Shown here one piece after another: positions 1-10,882 of a stretch of 64,000 bases of DNA; within the stretch, counting starts at the first letter, position 1, and each line of letters opens with the position of its first letter. The notes under the pieces were generated by a model. That model was not told where the DNA came from and did not search any database. It worked only from the letters and a program-made list of their open reading frames with translations. The position numbers were made by a program, and so were the translations under genes. Origin of the DNA: Podospora comata (lineage: Eukaryota > Ascomycota > Sordariomycetes > Sordariales > Podosporaceae). Where the stretch lies: the NCBI GenBank assembly GCA_017354895.1, contig CP071499.1:3987971-4051970 (forward strand). Reading direction: 5' to 3'.

Positions 1-1622
1 GCTCGGGCTTTTGGCACACTCGGAGACGAACCCTTCATGGCCTCTGACATGGAAAGCGTGGCTCGCCTGAACAACTGCGGCGAGGAACGGATGGGTGTCG
101 AGACCCTGTTGAAGAGGGGCCCAATCTTCTCCGACATGGTGACCACAATCGGCCTCTTTGGCGGCTTGGTGAGCTCAAAGTATGCTCGGCCAGAGTCAGT
201 TTTGGTGAGAGAGCCAGTGAAGGAGCCCTTGCTCAGGGCGGCGCGGGCGAGTTTGGCCTTGGTCATCAGCATCATTTCACTCCCTTGGAGCGTCGCCACG
301 CAGTTGTGCCAGGGGGTGGGCACATGGAGCAGGTCGATCGAAGTCATAAGTTCGCCGTCGGCCGAAAGGGAGGTGGCGGCCCGTACCTTGGCGGGGTCCA
401 CAAGCTGGATGCCAAACTTGGGACCGGCATTGTTGTGTGCGTGGATGGATAGCCGGATGTAGTTGGGAAACAGCATCTCGACGAGGTTGGAGTAGGCGTG
501 GTTCCGTACAATCATCTCGAAGGCCACCTTGGCTGACAGCTTCTTTTGCTTGGACCGTGACATCCTTTGGGTCAGCGGGTGGTTTTCCAGATCCTCGAGC
601 ACGAACTTGGAAAAGCCGCGGTACAGACGGGTGATTGTGGCATCCTTGGAATCAATCTTTGCCCGAATAGCCTCTTTACGAGGCCCGGACCCCGCAACAA
701 GCATCCGCCTACAGAGCTCGGCTTCCTCAGTAATCTTGGTGTCTAGGTGGTGTTCAATCGGGGGAAGGCTGAGCCGGGATGCTAGAGTGGAAAGGTCATC
801 GTTCCGGGACGCCAGTTGGAAGAGATCAACGAGAGACTTGAAGCCTATACGCTCAGGATCCCCGAAATGAGAGCCAACCTCCCGGTTCATATCTTTGAGC
901 AAGGCGGTATACCTGTCCACCTCGCCGTCATCGACACCGATGCAGTCGCTAAAGACGTGTCCGTCACTGATAACCCAGAGTTTGGCGCCAGGCATGTAAA
1001 TCTTTTCAATTTCGGTGACAAAACCGTGCAGCCTCTCCAAGGCAAGTTCTTCACCACGATCTGGATCTGGGCCAGTAACCTTGTCGGGATTGGATGACTT
1101 GCATGGAAATGCAGGAAGACACATCTCGAGTTTGGCCTTGCGTGATGTAAAGTGGCGCACCCGTTGTGTAAAGTACTTGCGGCCCGAGACCTTCCATTGG
1201 TCACCCTTGCCACCGTCGTACCTGAGATAACTGTCGAAGAGGTCCACTATCTGCTCGGTTACAGCTTCGATATCGGCATCCTCTCCTGCTGCTGAGACTG
1301 GCAGGGTATGGGTCGTGAGGTCGGCCTGGGTGAGGAGGAGGTCGACGAAGAATTTCTCAAACGCGTCCCCGTCCACAATACGTCCATGGTTTCCAATCAT
1401 GATGGCGGTGGTGTAGCCCTGACCATCGGGGGACGACGATTGGTATATTTTGGCATCGGGCTTGCTGTGGCTCGACCGGATTGTTGACCAATTGCCCTGA
1501 ACCCATTGCTTTTGAGAGCCGGTGCAGTGAACAAGGTTCCCCTCGGAGTCTCGGAGGTAGGAACCTTGATAGCGAAAATAGATGGACTGGCCTTCGTTGC
1601 CAAACTCCACGACCATTGCCAT
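1..1622 (-). CDS. Dit1/PvcA-family isocyanide synthase-like protein (3' end beyond window)
   Basis: An uninterrupted frame of about 540 codons starts at ATG 1622-1620 (AACATGG context) and runs off the left edge without a stop, so the C-terminus is missing. The family signature ISDGHVFSD-CIGV lies near residues 218-230 and a second family block, HVPTPWHNC, near 433-441; both are hallmarks of the DIT1_PvcA family. Yeast Dit1 makes an N-formyl-tyrosine precursor of spore-wall dityrosine. Bacterial PvcA/IsnA and most filamentous-fungal relatives convert an amino-acid amine to an isocyanide; substrate and product here are inferred, not visible. No intron is needed in the visible part. It sits beside a CYP56-like P450 on the same strand and a Dtr1-like exporter, the classical DIT1-DIT2-DTR1 set. 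The only doubt is whether the enzyme makes an isocyanide or a formyl product. Confidence 0.88.
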   Translation of the reverse strand, partial: MAMVVEFGNEGQSIYFRYQGSYLRDSEGNLVHCTGSQKQWVQGNWSTIRSSHSKPDAKIYQSSSPDGQGYTTAIMIGNHGRIVDGDAFEKFFVDLLLTQADLTTHTLPVSAAGEDADIEAVTEQIVDLFDSYLRYDGGKGDQWKVSGRKYFTQRVRHFTSRKAKLEMCLPAFPCKSSNPDKVTGPDPDRGEELALERLHGFVTEIEKIYMPGAKLWVISDGHVFSDCIGVDDGEVDRYTALLKDMNREVGSHFGDPERIGFKSLVDLFQLASRNDDLSTLASRLSLPPIEHHLDTKITEEAELCRRMLVAGSGPRKEAIRAKIDSKDATITRLYRGFSKFVLEDLENHPLTQRMSRSKQKKLSAKVAFEMIVRNHAYSNLVEMLFPNYIRLSIHAHNNAGPKFGIQLVDPAKVRAATSLSADGELMTSIDLLHVPTPWHNCVATLQGSEMMLMTKAKLARAALSKGSFTGSLTKTDSGRAYFELTKPPKRPIVVTMSEKIGPLFNRVSTPIRSSPQLFRRATLSMSEAMKGSSPSVPKAR

Positions 1623-3133
1623 GTTGACGTTTGGTGCCTTTTGTGCAGGGACAGGGGAACTGGGAGGGCTAAGAGAGTTGAGAGGGTTCCGCAATGACTC
1701 CTCGGCTTGGTGGAAGATGTGGTAGCAAGAGATGTGGACAAGCACAACGTGACACACGGCGAGGATGCAGAAGCTAAGCAACTGAAAAGCACTTGGTAGG
1801 CAAGAGGTGTCTTGGGCGCAAAGTGCAGATGTCGTGTAGTAGGTGAAGACTGGGGGGGTGATGAGCAAACACGCCCTCACCAAGGAGGAGATCATGGCAT
1901 CCTTTGTATATCACGTTTCTCTCCCAGAACCACGTGTATCAACAACCTCCTGCTGTCCTGACCTTCCGGGTATTGGCGGCCGCAAGTTGCAGCAAGGTTA
2001 GATAGGTAGGCCACGGTTCTGGAGGCCCTGCAGCGTTGTTGTCGTTTCTCTGCTTGTCCCGGTACCCGGGTCAAGGCAAGCGTTTTGTTGGGTCCGAGAG
2101 TTGCCGCTGCAGGGCTGAGAGGTGTTACTGCCACAGTCCCAAAAAAAACTGGATTGTAATGTTGATTCGGCGGCAGAACAGGCGAGTGGTTGGCAGAAGC
2201 TGTCGATGGTGTGTCGATGCTGTGTTGTGTTGCTGCAGGCATCACGCAGATCTGTCCGTGGCTTGTCGTTGACGTGACAGGACCGGGCCGGACAGGCTGG
2301 AGCGGGGTACCGGTAGTCCGCCAACTGAATCCATTCACATGCGCACCATCTATTTGTTTGATGACTGAACCGGGCTGAAGTGGGCTTTTTTTGAGTTGGC
2401 TGGTAGCCGCCTCGCACCACAATCGAGCACGAGATAGGCGCTCTTGGTGCTTCGAGTCATTGCCTGGGGCTGGAGCCATCATACTGTGTGGATGCAGAGA
2501 GGCGCAAGCATACTCGTACCAATGTCAAAAGGAGGGCTTGGGCGGCCTGCCTCGGTCACGGTGCGACCGCCGTGTACTGCGAAGACGGCCGAATCACGAA
2601 TGCAGATATGAATAGCAGACGTCGTGTTTCCTGTGGGTAATCAGGAAGGCCGAGCTTGGCTCGTCTGCATATCTCCAGTCGTCCTGAGTAACTGTTCGGT
2701 ACCCGTTGCACCACGCGCATGGCCCGTGGCCGGCTCTCTCCGTCATCCGCCAACGATAATCCAATCGACTTTTGTCGGTACTCAGATCCCTCTGACAGAT
2801 TCCATGGATGACTTAAACGTGGAAGCAGCATGCGCATTCGGCCGCCATGCCGGTCCACGACATGATACCCACGCCAAGACGTGTCTGCATGATAGGCAGG
2901 TACCTATTGTGAAGATATCACCACATTCGGCGCACCGGGAAAACACGATAATCAACACACGGCAGCATGAGTCCAGAGTATTGTTTGGTACGGCACAATC
3001 ATCAATGTGAGACAAATTACATGCACGTTCTTATAAACGCCTACCCAATCTACGTTATGCCCGCTTCCGCTCTCCAGAGACCAACGATCCATTCAACGTT
3101 CAGCCCTTCTTCTCGGACCCCAACTCCCTGCTA
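1623..3133. other. Gene-free interval upstream of the Dit1-like gene
   Basis: This 1.5-kb interval lies 5' of the Dit1-like gene and 3' of the P450. The frames open here (for example 1892-2482 on the minus strand) have no recognisable domain and no convincing splice partners. It presumably carries the Dit1-like promoter. Confidence 0.6.
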
Positions 3134-4914
3134 TCAAAGACCAGCCTTAGAGCCCTGGGGTACAATGGCCCGGCCTGGATAGAAAGATAAACATGGCCTG
3201 CAGTTAGCGCATGATTCCCGTAACTGGTAGGTAACCTTTCGAGGCGAGAAGACGGGACCTACTGGTGTCTTTCTGTCAATCCACTCCGGATCCAGCATCC
3301 ACATGAACGCCCCCAGTAGCTTGCACAGTGTGACCCTCATCTGCAACAGAGCAAACTTCTCCCCGAGACAGGCTCTGCGGCCCCCATGGAAAGAAATAAA
3401 CTCTGCTTTAGATTTGCGTAACCGGAGCTGCTTCTGGATGGATGTTACATCACCGCCCCAACGAGAAGGATCAAACTGGTCTGCTGTCGGTCCCCAAGCT
3501 TCCGGGTCCCGGTTCGTCGAGTAGCAGTTGTATCCGACGTATGTGCCGCTGGGGATTACAATGGAAGCGTGGCCAAGGAGCGTGTCCTGGGAGGTGCGCC
3601 GATTGATGAGCTGGCCGATGGGAGGAAAGAGTCGCAGACTCTCGAGAATAACAGCAGTCAGGAGCGGGAGGTTGGTCAGCATTTCAATGTTTTGAGCTAG
3701 CGCGGGGATTGAAAGTCCTGTGGACACGAGTTCTTCATAAAGTCTGGCTTGAATTTCCTAATCAGCTCGTCAGCTTTGGTTTACATTCGGACCAACACAG
3801 TGCACCTACAGGATGCTTGGCTAGCAAGTAAAGAGTGGATATCAGGCACAGTTGGGGATTTTCCTGGCCAGCTACAAAGAGAACTGTCAAGTTGTCATGC
3901 ATCTGTTTTTCATCCCACTGACCGGACTGGTGAGCATCTAGCAACCGGCGGCCCAATCCATCTTTGGGCCAGGGCGCTGACGATTTTGCGGAGGAAGGAT
4001 CGTGGCTTTCGATCAAAGCATCCCTGAGGGCGCCTCGAAACTTGTCCACAGTTTTCCTGGCACGTAACCGACTTGGAAATGGAAACTGGTCCAAAATGGG
4101 AAAGTTCATAAAGATGGGCTTGAAAATCTCACGCTTGACTGCCGATTGCAGAATGTTGATGGGTGCGTTGTCCGAGAGAGCCTAGTAACATCGAGTGTTA
4201 ACCTCACGTGTGGTCTTTTTTCCAGCGTTTTGTGAAAGGACGTAAGAATGTACTTGCATCAAAGTTGGTCTGCAAAATGACCTCAGAGCAGTTGGCCACG
4301 GAATACCGCTGAAACAACCCCTGAACAGCAACGCCACGGCCTCTTCCACCGCGCGACTGGGCATCTTTCACGAGCATGCACAGTTTGTCGGCATTCAAGG
4401 CGATCTTGTCCACCTCGAAATTGTTTCGTTGCAGCCCTGGCCGGATGACAGACTGGTATTTCTTCCAGACTTGACCATGGCTAGAGATGATGTTGTCGCC
4501 TAAGGTGGTACCCTGTGTCAGCTATTTTGCCCGTGTTCATTGAAGAGAAGCAAACAATAATTAGGTACCAAGAAACTGTGCCAAAACACTATGAGGGATC
4601 TTTTTTTGATTTCCGCTCTTTTCGTACAGGTCTTCGTCCTTGAAGATCTCGGCGATGTAAGAGGGCTTGTGCACCAAAATATTCCATTGAGCCGCAAAGA
4701 AGAACTTGACAGCGCCGTGAGTGCGAAGTGGCTTGTCGATATATTGACGAAAAATGTCGGACTGGTCGACATCCTTGAAAAAGGGAATGAGGGCTACCCA
4801 AAAGGGGATGGTAGGGATGTTTTCGGGGTATCTTGGTGGTAGCAAGAAGATATAGTAGACTAGGAAAATAGCGATGGCTGCGAGAAGCAGTAGTTCTGCA
4901 ATGAATCCCAACAT
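3134..4914 (-). CDS. Cytochrome P450, CYP56/Dit2-like
   Basis: Four exons in transcript order are 4914-4569, 4499-4258, 4181-3810 and 3757-3134, giving 527 residues. An N-terminal membrane anchor (about residues 4-24) precedes a proline-rich hinge. The I-helix motif is AGQEN (300-304), of the AGxEN type seen in the CYP56 group rather than the usual AGxDT. ExxR is ESLR (359-362), and the haem loop FHGGRRACLG (443-452) places the ligand at Cys450. Introns 1 and 3 are GT-AG. Intron 2 (4257-4182) begins GCAAGT and fits only as a GC-AG intron: it restores the frame between ...TNFD and ALSDNAP. In yeast Dit2 couples the Dit1 product into bisformyl dityrosine; here the enzyme probably oxidises the product of the neighbouring Dit1-like protein. 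The gene is divergent from the MFS gene at 5589. Confidence 0.9.
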
Positions 4915-5588
4915 TGTTGTGGTCTGCTATGCGATCTAGAAGATGAGACTCGCGGCTGCTTGCAGTTCAACCTTTCGGGATATAAGGCATAACCTAGATG
5001 ATCGTCGCGCTCAAAATAGCAGGTACGCGATGAATATTCGTATCTGGGCACTGTATTGGTTGCAGATAGGTCGCATTTCGCTGCTGCGCACGTGTGACCC
5101 AATGCAATGGTAAAGAGGTGCAGCGGCAGGGGGGCTAGGTTAGCGCTAACACGCAGCGAAGCTGGAGGGATGGAATGGGGGTGAGGCCTGTATTACTCGG
5201 GACCCCAGCTGCACCTCAGCATGATGTGAAGCCATATATTTTTGAAGAGGTCGAGATGGATTGCTGCTGTGTCCCGTAGGCTGCGGCAGGTGCTGCGCCC
5301 TCACACCCCGGGCTATGGAGGTGCTGGAGTATGAGGTCGGAGGCCCGGGCGGCCGGCCGGCTATCCGCTGTGAGTAGGTTGTTGTGTTTAGGTAGCGCTT
5401 TTCTCAGTGTGACCAGCCCGGAACTCCTTGAACTTAACCCAGCTTAACCCTCTCCCTTTTTCTATTTTTTTCAAGATTAAAAAAAAAAGAAGAAAACGAA
5501 ATACCTGTTCTATCCATTTTGCTTCTCAGTTCACAAAACCTGTTCATCCCCTATTGGCCCTGTCAATTTGCTGTGGCATGCCTGCAGA
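4915..5588. promoter_or_regulatory. Shared divergent promoter of the P450 and MFS exporter
   Basis: This 674-bp stretch separates two start codons that face away from each other, so it must hold both promoters. It contains a 12-bp perfect palindrome (listed separately), a GGCCGGCCGG block near 5350-5361 and a long pyrimidine/A-rich tract at about 5455-5500, just before the MFS start. No other gene is visible. Confidence 0.6.
5139..5150. promoter_or_regulatory. Perfect 12-bp palindrome in the cluster promoter
   Basis: GTTAGCGCTAAC reads the same on both strands and sits about 225 bp upstream of the P450 start. Such a dyad is compatible with binding of a dimeric regulator; no regulator is identified. 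Confidence 0.4.
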
Positions 5589-7652
5589 ATGGTAAGGTTT
5601 GAGCTCACCGTCCAGATAGGACGCTCTCGACAATCTTGTCCGCACAGAGCATCTTCCTCTCAGTCCAGATCAAGATCAAGATCACACACCCGCCATAGTC
5701 GCCCCCATTCTCCCGAAGACAGAATCCCTCTAGTTGAACGTGTTCCCCCTCCTGCTCGTGATGATGACCCGGCCTCGATATCCCTGCCTCCTTCCCCGAC
5801 AGACAATACTCCCGAGAAAACATCTTTACCTTTAGGTCCCCGATCCTCCCATCAACATCTTCCCACGTCCAATAATGAGTCTTTACCGAATGGCCCGCCA
5901 CCAGCAGACGAGCCGCCGGGCCTGAATCCGAGTCCGAAGCAGAATGGGTCTGGGTCTTACACCGATTTCTCCCCTCTCCGTCGAAAGTTCATCTTGTCTG
6001 TTATAACGATTGCTGGATTCTTCGGGCCATTGGCAGGAGGTATATATCTTCCTGCCTTGCCGGTGCTGGAAAAAGAGTTCAATGTTAGCCCAACCGCCAT
6101 CAATGTGACGGTTTCAGTGTTCATGATGACTTTTGCGTTCGGTGTAAGCCTTTACCCTCCCCAATCCCATCAACAGACAACAAAGATGCTGATGTCGTCT
6201 ACAGCCGCTATTCTGGTCCACTTTTGCAGATTGGAAGGGTCGCCGTCCATTGTACTTGATAAGCCTTGCCATTTACATCTTGGCGAACGTGCTTCTTGCT
6301 GTAGTACCAGCAAACTACGGAGCACTGGTGTTTTTGAGGGTCGTGCAGGCGTTTGGCAGTGCTAGTGTTGTTAGCATGGGGGCAGGGACAGTTGCTGACG
6401 TGGGTAGATATATTCGCCTTTCTCGTTGCCAACTTGCTAACGTCAGTCCATCCCAGATCACGGAGCCGAAGAAGCGAGCATTCGCAATGAGCATTTTTCT
6501 CATGGGCCCTCAATGCGGTCCTATCCTGGGTCCCGTGTTGGGTGGTGCATTGGCAGAGGCGAACTGGAGATGGATTTTCGGATTTCTTGGTGTGTTCTTC
6601 CCTGCATGTTGTGCGTCCGCCGACTAACGAGGTGCCAAAGCGATTTCTAGCGGCATACTTTGGCTTGTGATGCTCTCTTCTCTTCCTGAGACTCTTCGCG
6701 CCCGCGTGGGCGGAGGCCGTATCTACACAGAACGGCCCATCTTCTTTTGGCCCCCTTCCATGTCTTCACCTCTCGCGCCGAGCTGGGAAAGGGGTCCTCC
6801 ACCGCCCATCCCAACCCTCAAAGGGTATTGGAACCTGTTCATCTACCCTCCCATCGGCATCGTCAGCTTCAACACTGCTATGCTTTACTCTACCTACTTC
6901 GCCATTGCCGTACAACTTCCGACCGAGCTGAGTCAGCGATACAAATGGGGCCCATCGGGAATCGGCGCTGGCTTTCTGGCGGTAGGAATTGCTATGATTG
7001 TGGGGAGTTTGCTTGGTGGTAGAGCCTCGGACTGGAGAAGGGCGAGGGCAGCAGAGCAACTGCCAGAGGACACCAAGATTGATCCAGAGTTTAGACTTGT
7101 GGACCAGATCTGGGGCGTGTTGATTTGTGTGTTGGGGACTCTGCTATATGGATGGATGGTGGATGGTAGCAAACATCCAGCAGCAGTTTTGTTTGCCACA
7201 TTTTTGAGTATGTACTCCTGTTAGATAACTTCCGCCGCAACGGGAAACTAACCAGCGGTATTTAACAGCCGGATTTGGGATGAATTGGGTTTTTGTTACC
7301 ACTACAGCATTCTTGACCGAATGTGTTGCTCAACAGGCGGCAGGAGCGTTTGCGCTGGGAAACTTGCTGAGAAACCCCGGGGCTGCCATTGTGTCTGTGA
7401 TAACACCAACACTGGTGGCCAAGATGGGGAGTGGATGGTGCTTTACGGGGCTGGCGGTCTTGGATCTGCTCCTGGTTGGAACTGCGGTTATTGGTACGTG
7501 CAACTTGTTGAGTAGCAGAGCTCTGGCTTGAATGGAGAACTAATATTGTTTCTGTAGTTCTCAGACTAAAATGCCCTGGCTGGCGTGCGGATAGGGCGGC
7601 CAAGATGCAGCTGGCTGGCAAGAAAGCCGGAGGTCCGGCGGCAGTTCCTTAA
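5589..7652 (+). CDS. MFS transporter, DHA1 type, Dtr1-like
   Basis: Six exons are 5589-6143, 6205-6399, 6457-6589, 6641-7207, 7269-7493 and 7558-7652, giving 589 residues with all five introns GT-AG and in phase. A long hydrophilic, Ser/Pro/Arg-rich cytoplasmic N-terminus (about 140 residues) precedes roughly 12 membrane segments. The DHA1 motif A is present as DWKGRRP, and motif C-like glycine/proline sequence (MGPQCGPILGP) follows. Yeast Dtr1 exports bisformyl dityrosine. Placement back to back with the CYP56-like gene and next to the Dit1-like gene suggests this pump exports the cluster product. The first ATG in frame is 5589; it is followed at once by GGTAAGG, which could also serve as a 5' splice site, so the N-terminus is the least certain part. 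Confidence 0.87.
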
Positions 7653-9315
7653 GAACGGTCTTTGGCAAGTGGAAAAATATCAGGGCATAAAAAGATAACC
7701 CACACGCCTGTTGACAATCTTTCACAGCCTTGCAACTATCTTTTGAAGTCTCTCGAAAAATTTAAAAGCCTAATGATTATCTTTCAGGGCTTTCTTCCCC
7801 AATCAAAACCTCTATTTTACTGTCCCCACAGCGTGGTTTGGGCAAGCGCACCAGGCTTTGGTTGGGAGATGAAAGATGGCCGAGGAGAGCTGAATGGTCC
7901 GATGGACCGGCCATATAATCATTGCTTGGACTGATGGGCGTTGAATAAGATTAGACAAAATAACTCCTTGCGCATTCTTCTTCATCACTAATGTGACCAT
8001 CCATGGGTGGATCTTTTTCACCACCCCATCTCACTGCATGCTGGATGCTGATCGGTGACAGGCTTCCCACGAGGCTAGAGTGGGTGAGTGGCTACTCAAT
8101 GCCTGACTGTCGCATGGCCATCTGAATCCAGAGCGGTGGGATCAACGCAAACGCACATTGATGATCGTAGCACGGTAGTCGGTAGAGCGAGTGTGACAGA
8201 AGGCGGAGAAGTTGTCTCCCACGACCACGATCAATATTACTCGATACTCTATCCCCACAACTAAAGATATGACCACCTCAACAACGCCCCCAGCGGCATC
8301 GGCAACGGAGATGTTGCTTGCGCTCGAGTTCTGACAACTCAGCCCTGCAGCCGAAAACGAAAAAGGAGGGGGCGTGTGCAGAAGAAACGGGTGACCAAGG
8401 GGGGTTATCAGATCGCTTGGTCTTTGACAGAGAATGTGGACACACCGCGGCATTTTGACCAGTTCGGCAAAGGTGTTTAGCCCGTCTGGCTCTTTTCGCT
8501 GTTCTTTAGGTAACAGAAGACGCGAGATGTGTCTTTGCTAGCGATTTCGGCTTCGACAGTGGTTCAAGTCGTTGTGGGGCCATTGGTTGTTCCAGCCAAT
8601 CGCGAGCACCAACCCGATCTGATAACTTTATTTTGTCCTCCACCAAGGACACCGCGGTGGGTCCTGTTCCACTGCGCCTTGGAAAAAAACGGCTGAGTGG
8701 AAAAACCATCACACGACGCCAAGTGACCACCCATAATGAAAACTCCTCCTCCACCTGAACATTTCTCCATGGACTCGATAATCTTCAGGTGTTCATTGTT
8801 GGCAACAGCGCGCATGTACCTAGCATGAGACTGGAGGGGAAACGACCCTTCGATCTCTCTCTTTTGTATCAGTAGGCTGGAGGATGGCGGTAGTCAACAA
8901 CCGACACGAGGATGCAAAGCATCCACCAGCGGAAACAGAGCCAAAATTGGCGCATGGCCTGTCCCTCTGCATGGTCCTCTCAACTCTCCAGGCTCGTCTA
9001 GACCAGGATCATGATGGACGGGAACAGTGATGCCACACGTGGCTAATCGATAGTCTGAATGTCGCCGTTGCGTCGTGCCACCCCAAAGAGCCTGCAGCTG
9101 AATTTGGACCTTCTCCAGGGTAACCCGGATGGCGGGACAGTCCAGTCCCCTTCATGTTTTTGTTGGTTCGCTTCCGATCTAACGTTTGGTGTCCCTACAT
9201 ATAACAGTGCTCTCATCCTGGATTCTGTCATCGGGTCTCTTGCTCGTTCCGGTTGAAGCATACCTTTTCCAAACCACCCAAGCCAGCTCCCCCAAACCCC
9301 CAGCAAACCGTCAAG
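7653..9315. other. Gene-free interval
   Basis: No frame in these 1.66 kb has a recognisable domain or good splice pairing. The short minus-strand frames at 8142-8453 and 8506-8815 look like chance openings. Confidence 0.6.
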
Positions 9316-10118
9316 ATGGTCCACGTCGTCCTCCCCGCCCTCATTCCCGACATCAAGCGCGTGTACGATTCCTACTTTGCCGCCTTCCACCATGACCCCA
9401 TGGGCGAAATCATGCTCAACATCCTCTTCCCCGGAGGCAATGTGAACTCACCAGAGTTCCGTGAGGAGCACGCCAAGGGCACCCTCGCTTGGTGGCATCA
9501 GTCTGATTCCCAATACACCTACAAGTGCGTCGACACCGACAATGGCAACATTGTCGGCATGGGTCTCATCGATGTGATTCTGCGCCGCCGCTCCGTGGAG
9601 GAGCGCGCCTTCCAAGGTGTTCCATGGCTCCAAGGCGAGGCCAAGGAGCGCGCTGAGAAGGTTCTCAAGCCCCTTCACGACATGCGTGAGCAGCTTTTTG
9701 GCGACCAGCAATACATCTGTACGTCTTCCCACGGACCCATTAACGGGATAGAATTGCTAACACGAGATGCTCTTGTCCAGATGCCCACGTCATCGGTGTC
9801 CTCCCCGAACACCAGGGCAAGCAGGCCGGTGCCGCCCTTGCTGGCTGGGGTCTCAGTTTCGTCGACTATACCAATCTGCCCATGTACTTTGAGGCCTCGC
9901 CCTCCTCGGTCGGCCTCTACGAGAAGCTGGGCTACGAGCGTCTCAAGGAGACCATCGTTCACAAGGCCGAGACGCTCGGTACTGCCACTGATATCTCGGT
10001 GCCTCTCATGGTCAAGATGCCCAAGTCTGCCGGTGGCATGAGCTTTTATGAGTGGAAGGAGAAGGGCTACCCCAAGTTCAATGCTGCCACTCCGGTTTCC
10101 AAGAAGCAGAAGCTCTAA
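9316..10118 (+). CDS. GNAT-family N-acetyltransferase
   Basis: Two exons, 9316-9718 and 9781-10118, encode 246 residues; the GT-AG intron splits a tyrosine codon. The start at 9316 is the first ATG in frame (TCAAGATGG). The C-terminal exon carries the acetyl-CoA binding pattern VxPEHQGKQAGAAL, followed by YFEASPSSVGLYEKLGYE, the standard GNAT beta-bulge, helix and GF/GY end. It belongs to the broad group of fungal GNATs acting on small molecules or peptides; the substrate is unknown. It lies about 1.7 kb beyond the MFS gene on the same strand, and there is no direct evidence that it is part of that cluster. Confidence 0.85.
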
Positions 10119-10882
10119 AGGACAGGACCAGTTGGCTTTATGATGAGTGGAGACGTAACAAATTGCTTCCTTTTGGGTTTCTGGGCGTGGGCTGGCATGG
10201 ATTTATCAGGGCGTTTTGTTTTGGGTTGGGAAAACTGTGTATATAAACAGGTGTTTTGGTCCATGATATTTGGGGCGGGAAAATGTCAGCTCATTGTATC
10301 CGTGCCTGACTCTGTTGCCAAATTGATGTGTCGCGCTGGAATGCAGCCGACGAAACGAGCATGTCCCGATACCGGCTGGCCGTCGGTGTGCGGATGGCAG
10401 GGACGACAGGGACGGCATCCCACGATCAAAACTTTTCTCCTCGGTTGCGGGCGGGTGGGCTGTGGGACCCCTATCGAGTGCCAAGTCAAATTATCAATCG
10501 GACCATGGAGATAATCTTGAGAGCCACCTCTGGGCCCCCCCCACCATCCCAGCTGGGATACGGAGAACAGCTTTCTGCAATGCAGCCATGGCACCATACT
10601 GGAGAAAAAAGTGCGCAAAAAAGTGCGCTTTTCCACTCCCCTCGCCAGGGGTGTTTATCCAATACTGGTCGGCGGTTGTCTCCTGTTCCGTACCAGATTG
10701 CCGTGCTGTCTCCAGTTCTTTCCGACCCTTGCGGCCCATTTTGAGCATGGTGTACCTGGAGGGGTTGCTGTTGTGTGTTTTCGACGGGACGGCAGTGAGC
10801 ATATAGAATGACGTTCTCGGCACCACAGGGTCGCCGACATCCTGCTGGTGAGTGACAGTGTCCAACCCAGACAGTTCCCACC
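10119..10882. other. Intergenic, promoter side of the AMID-like gene
   Basis: These 764 bp contain the 3' flank of the GNAT gene and the 5' flank of the next gene. No gene is seen; the overlapping frames on both strands are compositional. Confidence 0.55.

Noticed and set aside
1892-2482. 196-codon minus-strand frame upstream of the Dit1-like gene
   Set aside because: No domain, biased composition, and an overlapping frame of similar length; likely chance.
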